Assembly: GCA_016708435.1 (NCBI GenBank)
Contig: JADJFV010000004.1
Span: 62,001 to 126,000 of the forward strand
Source of the DNA: Leptospiraceae bacterium
Lineage (GTDB): Bacteria; Spirochaetota; Leptospiria; Leptospirales; Leptospiraceae
Length of the DNA stretch: 64,000 nt
Direction of reading: 5' to 3'
Shown here: positions 1 to 8,085 of the stretch, piece after piece
Layout: each line of letters opens with the position of its first letter
How positions within the stretch are numbered: the stretch's first letter is position 1
Made by a program: the position numbers and the translations under genes
The notes under the pieces: model-generated
What the model was told of the DNA's origin: nothing
The model's input: only the letters and a program-made list of their open reading frames with translations
Databases searched by the model: none

Positions 1-750
1 GAAAAGGAAAATATATTCGAAACGAGTAATAAACATCGGATCTAAGCCAAGTTCGTAGATTGCGTTGCTACGTGTATAAATATAAATAGCAAGGGCTGTG
101 CAAAAAGAAGCAAAGTAGAAATTGTATTTTTCTTTTGTTCTCTTTACAAACAATAGCATATGATAGAATCCAATGAACGCATAAAGAAATAATAACATGA
201 GAGTTACGCGCTCTGAATTCTTGGCTATATGATTAGAAAGAAAATCAATAGAAGGATTCGAATCTCCATAAACGGCAATTTCTTCTCCTTGCACACCTTT
301 CACAACGATGTAAATTTCATTTGTTCCTTTTTTAATTAAAGGAGTTGGAATTTTTGTGATTAAATGTCGATGAGACCCATGGCGAATTACTTTCTCGGAA
401 TCAAATAAACCTTCCTCGGCAATTTTCTCTCCATTGAAAAAAATTTCGTATCCATTTGCAAGATAGGGTATCCAGATAGAAACACTTTCGGTTAATTGCG
501 CGTAATCCGCATCAGTTACATTTACTTCTTTGAAAAAGCTTAAGACTAGAACTTTACTATCGCTGAGATTTTTTACTTCAGTAGATTTTACCGGTATATC
601 TTTAAAATTCTGCCAGGAGGAAGGGTCTTTCTGATATTGCAAATCCTTACCTTCCTTTACAAACCAATTTTCTCGAATGGAAATTGGAAATGCGCTCAGT
701 TGAATTTGAATAATTAAGAATACGAAGAGTAAGTATTTTGAAAAAAGCAT
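1..750 (-). CDS. 7TMR-DISM family membrane receptor, C-terminus beyond window
   Basis: An open frame of 250 codons runs from an ATG at 750 off the left edge without a stop. The protein begins with a signal peptide (MLFSKYLLFVFLIIQIQLSA), followed by a roughly 160-residue extracellular part with beta-sandwich character (WIPYLANGYEIFFNGEKIA, like the sugar-binding-fold sensor domain of this family). Hydrophobic helices then begin near residue 190, as in the 7TM module of diverse intracellular signalling (7TMR-DISM) receptors. In this family the missing C-terminus is usually a cyclase, a PP2C phosphatase or a histidine kinase; which one cannot be seen here. It lies 83 nt downstream of the preceding minus-strand gene and may share its transcript. 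A second member of the same superfamily lies 3 kb upstream (3437-5729), so the region may be a signalling cluster. The family assignment is inferred from architecture. Confidence 0.7.
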   Translation of the reverse strand, partial: MLFSKYLLFVFLIIQIQLSAFPISIRENWFVKEGKDLQYQKDPSSWQNFKDIPVKSTEVKNLSDSKVLVLSFFKEVNVTDADYAQLTESVSIWIPYLANGYEIFFNGEKIAEEGLFDSEKVIRHGSHRHLITKIPTPLIKKGTNEIYIVVKGVQGEEIAVYGDSNPSIDFLSNHIAKNSERVTLMLLFLYAFIGFYHMLLFVKRTKEKYNFYFASFCTALAIYIYTRSNAIYELGLDPMFITRFEYIFLF

Positions 751-833
751 CGTGATAGCATGGGCATTATTTTTATTAATTCAAGCAATTTTTTTTGAAA
801 AAGAAATTTATTTACTCCATAATGCAATGATAG

Positions 834-2228
834 CTATTGCTTGAATATTTCAACTAATACTTCACCACTGAATTCCTTTAGGTCTACCTCACCCAAATAA
901 ACGAAACTATTTTGAATAGATTTAACTGATATAAGATCAGTCTCTCCTAGTTTTTTGCCGGAGTCTTTGGCGCGAAGAACGCCTTTTAATTTGAGTCCGT
1001 CTTTATCGGAATTGTATATGATAGGATATTTAGAGGATTTCCAAAATTTCGGACTTTGGTCTCTGTTTTCTTTGGCAAGATTTACTGGTAAATTGTGATT
1101 AGTCTCAAGCTTACCATTTTTTTCTTTAACGATAAGATTGACACTTCCTTTTCCATGCAAAGTGATTGGAATGATTTTGTCTAAGGAAGAGTTCTTATCT
1201 AAAAGAAAGGTGAACGGATTATCGTAATTTAACGAAAGAAATGCGTTATTGCCGGCATCTAATTGATAAGATACTTCTTTGGGGGAATTGGTATTATTCG
1301 TAGCTTTCAAATGAAGTCTTCCACTGCCTGTTTCCGGCTCTATTAAGTCAAAAGAAATTCTATCCTTTTTTCTTTTAATCTCGTATTCAGTGGATACTTC
1401 TCTGCGCTCTCCTTGCTTGACTGGTTGTGGATTCCACCAGAGGAGAACTGCCGAGTCAGAAGAAGTAATAACATGCTTATTGGTAAAGTATTTCCAGTCA
1501 GTGGCAAAAGCTCTTTCCCAATTTACAAATGCAATTTGATCGGGTGGAGTATTGCCCTGTCCGATTAAGTGATTTCGAATGCCAATGCTAGAATCAGTGT
1601 CTGATTCGTATGTTTCCCAGTAACCGCTATTGAAGGGAGTGAACTTGAATTCATTGGAATAAATCTCCTTTTCGTTCGTGTTGTCGGTGCAAACCTTTAG
1701 CGGTATTCCATCATTAGCCTCAGTGCCAACATCAATTAGACTTCTAAAGCCAATATCAACAATTCGATTGGTTCTATTGATAGCACCGTAGGTAACAAAA
1801 AAAGAGCCATCCCGATTCTTTTTATTTTTTAATACCATAAAAATTTCAACGTCGGCTAATGGTATTTGTCCGGAGATGATAATGGAGCTATCTTCTATAT
1901 TCCACTCTGATTTAATATTTGTCAATTCATGAAATTTGAATACTTTATCTTCAAATTTGACAGTGAGATAAGAAGTGCCTGAGCCAATATTCTTGGATTG
2001 TTTCAAGTCTTTAAAATAGGTCTCTGCTTTATTCGTTTCCCTTTCTGGATGAAGTGTAAAGCTACCCGACAGAGTTGCATAGACAGGAATCTTATTTGTG
2101 TAAATTGCAAAGGTAGGAAACCCAATTGGATTCTTTTGTTCTACCGCAAAATTAGAATTAGCCAGCAGAATGAAAAGGGAAACTAATATCAGTAGAATAT
2201 TATTCTTCAGGAATAGGTGTGGGTTCAT
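834..2228 (-). CDS. Exported protein of unknown function
   Basis: A 464-residue protein starting with a typical signal peptide (hydrophobic residues 10-28, cleavage likely after the NSNFA stretch). The rest is soluble, beta-rich and without membrane spans. It has acidic and aromatic patches (ALLWWNPQPVKQGERREVST near the middle) but no motif I can name. The start is chosen because the signal peptide begins there and an AAGG-type ribosome site precedes it. It overlaps the end of the upstream OmpL47-like gene by 29 nt, so the two are very probably co-transcribed and translationally linked. A periplasmic or outer-surface partner of that protein is a reasonable guess, no more. No repeat insertions or frame damage are seen. 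Confidence 0.75.
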   Translation of the reverse strand: MNPHLFLKNNILLILVSLFILLANSNFAVEQKNPIGFPTFAIYTNKIPVYATLSGSFTLHPERETNKAETYFKDLKQSKNIGSGTSYLTVKFEDKVFKFHELTNIKSEWNIEDSSIIISGQIPLADVEIFMVLKNKKNRDGSFFVTYGAINRTNRIVDIGFRSLIDVGTEANDGIPLKVCTDNTNEKEIYSNEFKFTPFNSGYWETYESDTDSSIGIRNHLIGQGNTPPDQIAFVNWERAFATDWKYFTNKHVITSSDSAVLLWWNPQPVKQGERREVSTEYEIKRKKDRISFDLIEPETGSGRLHLKATNNTNSPKEVSYQLDAGNNAFLSLNYDNPFTFLLDKNSSLDKIIPITLHGKGSVNLIVKEKNGKLETNHNLPVNLAKENRDQSPKFWKSSKYPIIYNSDKDGLKLKGVLRAKDSGKKLGETDLISVKSIQNSFVYLGEVDLKEFSGEVLVEIFKQ

Positions 2229-3240
2229 TTTTTACCTTACACTTAAAATATTTGATGGGAGATTCATTTCCTAGATTGTCAATGGCTCTATATTCAAGAG
2301 AGACTTTTTTTTTGTATCTAGGAACAAGCGGATAATCTCTGTAAGTTCTCCATTCTTTTTGACCTCGCTTTCTAAATTCAATCTTAGATACACCAGAGCC
2401 TAGATCAAATGCATTCAGGCGAATAGATATTTCTCTATCACAGAGAAGTCCTTTTTCGGATTGAAGTTCTGGAATAGAATTTAGTTCTACATCCACACTA
2501 GGAGGTTCTGAGTCAACTGTATAACGGAGATATACCTCTTGGGATAAATTGGATACCTTATCCGTTGCTAATATCTTGATTTCTTTGGGACCGGGGCTAT
2601 CTACTGGCTTATCCATCTTAGCCATTGGAAGATAGCCTTTTTTATTTAAGCTCAAGAATATTTCGTCAACACCTGAGTCTTTGTCTTTTACCTGTAAGAA
2701 AAGTTTGACACCGGGTTTATAATAATAAAAAGAATTTCTCTCAAAGTAAATGCCTTCTAATTGTGCGATTACATCCGGTGCGGTTAAGTCTAAGTAGACA
2801 TTCTCTTTCTTTTGGTCTTTAAGAACTCCATTTTCATCAAATAGTTTGTAAGTAATTGTATGATTACCTTCTCGCAAAAGAAAAGAGTTCTCGGAAAGAA
2901 TTTGCTCTGGTTCATCGTCTATTTGATAAACTGTTTTACCTTTGAATTCATTGGAGATAATAAGATTGTAAAGTCCATTTACAAATATTTCACCGTTAGG
3001 CGCTACATGTCTAACGGAAATAAATCCGGAGGATTTAATTTTGCGAGATGTTTCTTTTATAATTTTGCGCTTTTCATTTTTAGATTCTTGCAATGCTTTT
3101 TTTTCTTGCGCTTTTACTTCTAACCAGGAAGACTTTGTTAAGATATAAGCCTCTCTTCTTTCTAAGAGTTCGTCCGAGAAAATGATATCTGGAATTAGAA
3201 TGAATAAGCAAAGGAAGATTTTTTTAAATCGAAATAGCAT
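2200..3240 (-). CDS. OmpL47-type repeat envelope protein
   Basis: A 346-residue protein with an N-terminal signal peptide ending near IIFSDE. The C-terminal two thirds contain two Ig-like modules of the OmpL47 type. The spirochaetal signature is clear in 'YTVDSEPPSVDVEL' and in the two 'D.GSGV..I.F' segments (DKDSGVDEIFLSLN and FDLGSGVSKIEFRKRG), ending with 'YRAIDNLGNES'. OmpL47-like proteins are outer-membrane or surface proteins of Leptospira, some binding host matrix, but this copy is short and its ligand is unknown. It is the first gene of a two-gene overlap with the exported protein downstream (29-nt overlap). The C-terminus is proline/glutamate rich (PTPIPEE). The family call is good; the function is open. 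Confidence 0.75.
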   Translation of the reverse strand: MLFRFKKIFLCLFILIPDIIFSDELLERREAYILTKSSWLEVKAQEKKALQESKNEKRKIIKETSRKIKSSGFISVRHVAPNGEIFVNGLYNLIISNEFKGKTVYQIDDEPEQILSENSFLLREGNHTITYKLFDENGVLKDQKKENVYLDLTAPDVIAQLEGIYFERNSFYYYKPGVKLFLQVKDKDSGVDEIFLSLNKKGYLPMAKMDKPVDSPGPKEIKILATDKVSNLSQEVYLRYTVDSEPPSVDVELNSIPELQSEKGLLCDREISIRLNAFDLGSGVSKIEFRKRGQKEWRTYRDYPLVPRYKKKVSLEYRAIDNLGNESPIKYFKCKVKNEPTPIPEE

Positions 3241-3310
3241 TTGGTTTTTATTTTCCTCTTGTTAGAATTTCGAAAGAAAGATTGTAGGCAATCAAAAAAA
3301 ATGTTTTTTA

Positions 3311-3431
3311 CTGTCACCTCGAACAGCCCCTACGACTGTCATTTCGAACGAATGTGAGAAATCTATCTGGCAATAAAACGATAGTTTTAAGCTTTATAGA
3401 CCTCTCACGATAAAGCTGTTCGAGGTGACAG
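3311..3431. repeat. Palindromic intergenic repeat with 17-bp perfect terminal inverted repeats
   Basis: The 121-bp element begins with ctgtcacctcgaacagc (3311-3327) and ends with its exact reverse complement (3415-3431). Inside it are gtcatttcgaacgaa and gtgagaaatctat on one side and tagacctctcac on the other. The same internal blocks occur at 44778-44957, which marks a repeat family. It has no coding capacity and sits between the OmpL47-like gene and the broken cyclase. It could act as a bidirectional terminator, but no T-run follows. Confidence 0.8.
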
Positions 3432-5404
3432 GGTAGTCACTTAAAATCTAACTTCTCAATTCCATCCCAGTTGGGATCAATTCCATTCTTCAAATAAAAA
3501 TTACATCGCTCGATGTAAAGCTCGGCGGCTTTGTCCTTCGAATCTTTTTTTAGAACAGATTTCATTTTTTTAATAGAGTCTTTAAATTTCTTGTGATTAT
3601 ACAAATCAATTCCCGCTTCAAAATCAGGCTTGGTTTGTAATTTCAATTCGCGGATACGAGGAGAAACCCCGTTTAGAATTTCTAAAATGCGAACTGCTTT
3701 GTTCTTGCCTTTTACTTTGACGGTATCTAGAAAACGATATTCGTATTTGCTCTTATCCGCTACTCCGGCTAATACATCCTCGCTAATAAGAAGTGCAGTA
3801 GAGTAAGCCTTGGTTAACCCTTCCAATCGGGACGCAGTATTTACAACATCGGAAATGACAGTTCCTTCCATGCGCTCTTTCTCGCCAATGATTCCAAGCA
3901 TCTGACTTCCGGTATGAATTCCAATTCCAATCGAAATAGAAGCAAAGCCTTTAGTCTTACGCTTAACGTTTAGTTTATACAATTCTTCTAGCATTTCAAT
4001 CGAAGCATCAATCGCGTCCGATGGCTTCTGCGGAAACAAAGCCATGATTGCGTCTCCAATGTATTTATCTATAAACCCATTGTGCTTACGAATGATCGGT
4101 CCCATCGTCTCCAAATACGAATTGATAAATCCAAAGTTCTCACTCGGACTCAAAGTTTCCGAAATAGAGGTAAATGCCCGTATGTCGGAAAACAAAATCG
4201 TCATATCCTTCTGCACAGAATCACCAAGTCCTACTTTTGTAATAATGTCTTTTCCGAGGAAGGTTAAGAGTTGTTCTGGGACGAAGCGGGCATAAGAGTG
4301 AATTAACTCTTTCTGTGTTGCAATGGATTCTTCTTGTTCGGCTATTAGCGCTTTTTGAGATTCTTCTTTTTCTTTTTTGAGAATATTGATGCGGTCGGCT
4401 AGGGCGAGGGAGAATAAAATTATTTCAAGTGCCCCACCAAATTCGAAACCATGAACAGTCCAAAAATTATTTGGAAGAAATCCGAAAGTTTTGGCACTAA
4501 AAATAAACACTCCAAGCAAAGCAAATGTCCATCCTAATAAATAAAATCTAGCTGACCTTAACCCTTTGAATAAAGATATTACTCCTGTATATAGCATTTA
4601 AAAAATTGAATGAAATAATGTCAAACATTTCAATTTTGACCATAATTCGGAATGGAAAAAGAAATGACCCAATGATGGTCAGCAAATACGTTATCAGCAT
4701 TAATTTCAGGAATTTATCTATTGTTGGTAAATTAATTTTTGTCATTAAGAAAGTTTGACTAAAAAGAATAGCTCCAATTAAAGCAAAACCTATTCCGAAT
4801 AACATGGATGAATTTACGAATTTTGGTGAGTTTGGAAATAAATATTCTAGAACAAATCCATTAATTGACATCATAGAATAAAAGCCACCGACTAAATAAA
4901 TAACATAATAAATGTAAGCTGTATCTCTGATAGAAATATATAGAAATAAATTATATAAAATCATAACGATGAAAATTCCAAAATACAAACCATAATACAT
5001 TTGAATATTATGATCATTCTGGTAAAAAGGTCGTTGTTCCCAAATACTTAATGGAAATAATATTGTCCCTTGTGATGAAAATTTCATATAAAAATTTATT
5101 TGCTCAGAAGGATATTTTTATTTCAAAGATTGGATTTCTATTTGAAATTGTTCGCTTTTTGAAAATGGAATCATATCTCCTAAAATAGTTTCTTTTATCT
5201 CTCCACCTTCTTCAAAAAATAAATAAGCATAATCCATTAGCACATAATCCAATTCCAAAAAATACTTTACCGGCTTATCCTTCTTATTCTCAACTTTGAA
5301 TCTTACCCAATACGCAGATGAGGAAAATCCAAAGTTTGGTTTGTCTGATTCGCTTTTTTTCCAACAGGGATTGGTTGTGTCGTTCATTGAATCCGTTTTC
5401 GTCA

Positions 5405-5432
5405 TTGTAGAGACGCGATTAATCGCGTCTTT
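5405..5432. repeat. Palindrome inside the cyclase coding region
   Basis: Arms gtagagacgcgat and atcgcgtctttac form a near-perfect 28-bp palindrome. On the coding strand it translates in frame as about KDAINRVST. It lies in a linker between LLTIEDI and PNFGF that is about 40 residues longer than I expect in this domain. It therefore looks like an inserted element. Confidence 0.75.
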
Positions 5433-5470
5433 ACGTGTGTCTATACCGTTTGCGTTTTTTTGGGTCATAT

Positions 5471-5486
5471 CATAACAATCGTTATG
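5471..5486. repeat. Short palindrome in the same cyclase linker
   Basis: The 16-bp sequence cataacaatcgttatg has 6-bp perfect arms around a 4-nt centre. It sits 38 nt from the palindrome at 5405-5432 and inside the same over-long linker, so it may belong to the same or a second insertion. Confidence 0.5.
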
Positions 5487-5656
5487 CGCTGTGTCCATCC
5501 CATGTATATCCTCAATCGTAAGCAAATTGGTCTTATCCTCTAATATTTCCAAATTCTTTCCAATTACACAATTTGGATTACAGGAATTGATGTCGATTGT
5601 GTCGAGTGCGGCTAATGGCAATGATGCGAGGAGAAGGACAATTATATATAACGATA

Positions 5657-5688
5657 TCGTAGGGAACGGTCGCGACCATTCCCTACGA
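5657..5688. repeat. Palindrome inside the signal-peptide n-region of the cyclase
   Basis: A 32-bp palindrome with arms tcgtagggaacggtcg and cgaccattccctacga (one mismatch pair). It is read in frame on the minus strand as about RRREWSRPFPT. It separates the first ten residues (MFGINRIFGN) from the hydrophobic core ISLYIIVLLLASLPLAA of the signal peptide. Confidence 0.8.
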
Positions 5689-5775
5689 CGACCACGGTGA
5701 TTGCCAAATATTCTATTTATTCCAAACATGCCCCGAAATTCTTCAAAAAATCAATCCGATGTCAAGAGGAAAATT

Positions 5776-6180
5776 TCATTTAAAAGGATTCTGTATTGTG
5801 AGTTGACTACTTATAATTTGCCCATCTTGCATATCTTCTGAATATAAGTAATTGCAGTCATTTTCTAAAGCTACTGCAATAATCAAACTATCCCAATAAG
5901 AATAATTATATTCTAAAGAAATTTTACAGGCTAACTCTATTGAGGATTTAGTGATTAATTTTACATCGCAACTTTGTAAAATATTTTGACCATGCTGAAA
6001 GGAAATGTCTTTAGGCAATTTAAGTTTTTTTAAGCATACATTGATGTTTTCATTTACAACTTGAATGCTTGTAATATAGCTTTTCTTAAGATAACTTAAA
6101 GCTAAGGATTTTTTAAAAGAGTCATCGCACAGTGAATAGAGGAATACATTTGAATCAATGAAAATTTTATTCTCGCTCAT
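5776..6180 (-). CDS. PIN-domain ribonuclease toxin (VapC-like)
   Basis: At 134 residues this has the usual PIN-domain size. The acidic residues expected at the nuclease site are visible: D9 in IFIDSNVFLYS, E44 in VVNENINV, D97 in SYWDSLIIA, and a C-terminal acidic pair near residues 115-116 (YLYSEDMQDG). VapC-type toxins are Mg-dependent RNases that cut tRNA or rRNA and are neutralised by a partner encoded just upstream. That arrangement is seen here: the gene overlaps the 73-residue upstream gene by 14 nt. The Leptospirales carry many such modules. The toxin class is well supported; the RNA target is unknown. Confidence 0.85.
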   Translation of the reverse strand: MSENKIFIDSNVFLYSLCDDSFKKSLALSYLKKSYITSIQVVNENINVCLKKLKLPKDISFQHGQNILQSCDVKLITKSSIELACKISLEYNYSYWDSLIIAVALENDCNYLYSEDMQDGQIISSQLTIQNPFK

Positions 6181-6388
6181 TGATCTCTTCCCGATTAAAT
6201 TTGAATCCTTTCATATTAATTTTAATCGAGTTATAAAAAATTTCTATTTCCTTTTTTAAATCTTGAGTAGAAGAATTTTCTTTCTCGTAAATATCGAAAG
6301 CTAAAATTTCAATTGTCTTTCCAATAAAGCTATCGGGTAAATTAAGAGTAACCACATTACTCCAAGGCGTTAATATTTGTCGAACCAT
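6167..6388 (-). CDS. Antitoxin partner of the PIN toxin
   Basis: A 73-residue protein directly upstream of the PIN toxin and overlapping it by 14 nt, the standard antitoxin-first order. An AAGGAAG ribosome site stands before the ATG. The N-terminal part (VVTLNLPDSFIGKTIEILAF) resembles the short DNA-binding strand-helix region of small VapB-type or DUF2281-like antitoxins. The C-terminal part is charged and would wrap the toxin. It is called an antitoxin mainly by position and size, because the sequence itself is not a textbook family match. Confidence 0.7.
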   Translation of the reverse strand: MVRQILTPWSNVVTLNLPDSFIGKTIEILAFDIYEKENSSTQDLKKEIEIFYNSIKINMKGFKFNREEINERE

Positions 6389-6436
6389 AGTCTTATTCTT
6401 CCTTTACGTCTACTTTAAAAGCTTAGCATTTTCCTT

Positions 6437-6796
6437 TCAAGTCCTTTTTCTTGCCGCAACACTTGCCTTTTTATTCGAACCAAAGAAACGAACCAATTTA
6501 TGATAAGGACGAATTTTAGAGAGTCTTACATCATGAATCATTTTTTCCTTTGTGATATCATAATGATTTTGTATCGTAAGAAAAAAGACATCGTTTAATC
6601 CGAAAAATTTCCCCAGTAACAAAGATATATGAGCGGTAACATCGCGTTTGCCTTTCAAAATCTGACTCAGATTCGATTCAGGAATTCCCGTTTCTAAACA
6701 TAAAGTTCTCGCAGAAATATTTAATTCTTCTAAGAATTCTTTTTTTAGAATTTCTCCTGGATGAATGTTTAATTCTGGATTTAATTTCTTTTTCAT
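6437..6796 (-). CDS. higA: HigA-type helix-turn-helix antitoxin
   Basis: A 119-residue XRE-fold protein. The N-terminus has the HigA hallmark 'HPGEILKKEFLEELNISA', followed by a helix-turn-helix (LCLETGIPESNLSQILKGKR) and LLGKFFGLNDVFFLTIQNHYD, all typical of the HigA/VapI family. It lies 9 nt after the HigB toxin gene, giving the toxin-first order that distinguishes higBA from most modules. It should neutralise HigB and repress the operon by binding the palindrome at 7093-7115. The C-terminus after about residue 90 is longer and more basic (FFGSNKKASVAARKRT) than in many HigA proteins. Confidence 0.9.
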   Translation of the reverse strand: MKKKLNPELNIHPGEILKKEFLEELNISARTLCLETGIPESNLSQILKGKRDVTAHISLLLGKFFGLNDVFFLTIQNHYDITKEKMIHDVRLSKIRPYHKLVRFFGSNKKASVAARKRT

Positions 6797-6805
6797 AATA
6801 GCAAC

Positions 6806-7087
6806 CTAGTGATAATCAACGACTTCAACATTATATGCGTTTCCGTTTTCCCAAGTAAAGCAAATTCTAAATTGGTCGTTTACAGAAATACTTTGCTGTC
6901 CCTTTCTATCTCCAAGCAATACATGCAAGCGATTAGAAGGCGGTATTCTTAATTCTTCTACTTTTTTTGCGGCATTAAGAAGCTCTAATTTCATCTTTGC
7001 TTTCTTTTGTATTTCAATTGGAAATCTTTTTGTAAATTCTGAGTTCCAGATTTTTTCACTGTCTTTATCGTTGAATGATAAAATCAC
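6806..7087 (-). CDS. higB: HigB/RelE-family mRNA interferase toxin
   Basis: A 93-residue RelE-fold protein with the family core 'LRIPPSNRLHVLLGDRKGQQSISVN' (split here as IPPSNRLHVLLGDRKGQ then SISVNDQFRICFTWENG) and the end 'VEVVDYH'. HigB cuts mRNA on the ribosome; catalysis depends on basic and terminal aromatic/His residues, which are present. It is first in a two-gene operon with higA 9 nt downstream. The 9-bp-arm palindrome 6 nt before the start codon is the likely autoregulatory operator. Confidence 0.9.
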   Translation of the reverse strand: MILSFNDKDSEKIWNSEFTKRFPIEIQKKAKMKLELLNAAKKVEELRIPPSNRLHVLLGDRKGQQSISVNDQFRICFTWENGNAYNVEVVDYH

Positions 7088-7092
7088 AAAAC

Positions 7093-7115
7093 AATCTTAT
7101 CAATTGGATAAGATT
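7093..7115. promoter_or_regulatory. Probable HigA operator palindrome
   Basis: A perfect inverted repeat aatcttatc-aattg-gataagatt, six bases upstream of the higB start codon. Type II modules are usually autorepressed through such a palindrome over the promoter. The assignment is by position and symmetry. Confidence 0.65.
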
Positions 7116-7257
7116 TGTAAAGATAAAAAATTTAACCAGAAAAGTAAATTTTTATGCTAAAAATTGATTGCATATTCTACAATATGCATTTCTCAGTATT
7201 AAGGTATACTCTAATTTTGGGAAGGACTCTATGATCGCATCTCTACAAATTGATTTA

Positions 7258-7503
7258 TTATTTCCCTCTAAATGTATTCCACATCTTGACTAACGTTAGT
7301 CCCACAAGCATTATACCACCGACTACCATGAACCAAACAGGAGGAGTTAATTTGAAAGGAGATATTCCAATCGGATCTAGTCTATGATATAATTCTGTAA
7401 CCTGTAAAATAGTTGTAAATAATCCGCCTCCAATAAATAATATAGCTCCTAGTATATATTTAAACTTTCCCTCACTAGAATCTGTTTTTTTCTGTGCACT
7501 CAT
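7258..7503 (-). CDS. Small two-helix membrane protein
   Basis: An 81-residue protein with a charged N-terminus (MSAQKKTDSSEGKFK), a first hydrophobic helix (YILGAILFIGGGLFTTILQ), a short polar loop with DPIGISPF, and a second helix (PPVWFMVVGGIMLVGLTLV), ending in a basic tail. An AGAGGG ribosome site precedes the ATG. No family is recognised. It stands alone between the higBA operon and the ribbon-helix-helix gene. A perfect 14-bp palindrome (gactaacgttagtc, 7288-7301) lies inside its 3' coding part. Confidence 0.6.
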   Translation of the reverse strand: MSAQKKTDSSEGKFKYILGAILFIGGGLFTTILQVTELYHRLDPIGISPFKLTPPVWFMVVGGIMLVGLTLVKMWNTFRGK

Positions 7504-7674
7504 TTTTTTACCCTCTTTTCTCTATTGTATTTTTTTCGATTTAGGAAAATGTCAAGACCTTTCATTAAAAAATCTGCATAGGTTAAAGGATTATACTTAG
7601 CGTCAAAAGTAATACTAAGTTTCAATTTTCAAAAAATGCGTTAGGCAGGTAGGATTGCTTATTTCTTGTAAGGC

Positions 7675-7890
7675 TTAATTACTGTTAGCCCCGAAATCTT
7701 CTTTCTTGAAGTATTCATCGAGTGCATAGACTACAATTTCTGAAAATCCTTTTTGGTTATTCTCGGCAGCTTCCAAAATTAATTCTTTTCGCAGAAGATC
7801 AGGTATCTCGATTGTAGTTCTCATGATTCTATATCCTGCATCTAAATGCATATGCATGTCAATTTTTTTTTCCTCCAATAAACTAACCAT
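7675..7890 (-). CDS. Ribbon-helix-helix DNA-binding protein (antitoxin-like)
   Basis: A 71-residue frame whose second part is a clear ribbon-helix-helix domain: MRTTIEIPDLLRKEL, then a helix with EIVVYALDEYFKKE. Such proteins are usually antitoxins or small repressors. The start is uncertain. The ATG at 7890 has a strong AAGGAGG only 3 nt away, while the ATG at 7824 (MRTTIEIP) fits the family better and has AGGA at 6 nt. No toxin gene follows, as the next minus-strand gene is a membrane protein 170 nt downstream, so it may be an orphan antitoxin. The large inverted repeat at 7890-8005 lies immediately upstream and includes the AAGGAGG, which suggests control of this gene. Confidence 0.7.
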   Translation of the reverse strand: MVSLLEEKKIDMHMHLDAGYRIMRTTIEIPDLLRKELILEAAENNQKGFSEIVVYALDEYFKKEDFGANSN

Positions 7891-8005
7891 ACACCTCCTT
7901 GCAGTTCATCTTGCGGTTCAAGTTGCAGTTCAAATATAGTCTGAAATTTTTGAGACTATAGATAGACCGCTATATGAACCGCAATAGGGACTGCAATTTG
8001 GTGTA
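7890..8005. repeat. 116-bp inverted repeat with 53-bp imperfect arms
   Basis: Left arm 7890-7942 and right arm 7953-8005 are imperfect reverse complements around a 10-nt loop. Shared blocks include tacacc, ttgcagt, ttgcggttca and tatagtct. It is the longest hairpin seen in the window. It lies between the divergent ribbon-helix-helix gene and the hpnM-like gene, and contains the AAGGAGG ribosome-site-like sequence of the former. It could be a non-autonomous element or a regulatory structure. Confidence 0.75.
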
Positions 8006-8085
8006 TAGCAATCCATTTTTTCCTAAAAAAACAAGATTGACCTTACATGTTATTCGATAAGTCTATCTTTTAACCGAGGTAATTT

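Larger units (their letters stand above)
3437..5729 (-). pseudogene. 7TMR-DISM class III adenylate/guanylate cyclase, broken into three frames
   Basis: Three collinear fragments make up one receptor cyclase. Fragment 5118-5729 carries a signal peptide and a 7TMR-DISM extracellular domain (PNFGFSSSAYWVRFKV). It ends at TAA 5118-5120, but the same frame continues as KYPSEQINFY into fragment 4548-5087, which holds most of the seven-helix module. That fragment stops after a +1 shift near 4597-4605 in TTTTTTAAATG. Removing one A joins it to 3437-4597, which carries the last helices, a coiled coil and a class III cyclase catalytic domain (LFSDIRAFTSI and KYIGDAIMALF with the two metal-binding Asp, then VVNTASRLEGL). 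Two further oddities are palindromic repeats in the signal peptide (5657-5688) and in a linker (5405-5486). The single stop and single indel suggest recent decay or sequence error; separate expression of the soluble cyclase fragment is possible. Confidence 0.8.

Noticed and set aside
246..262. A ttcgaatc block resembling a tRNA T-arm
   Set aside because: It lies in a clear coding frame and no cloverleaf could be built around it.
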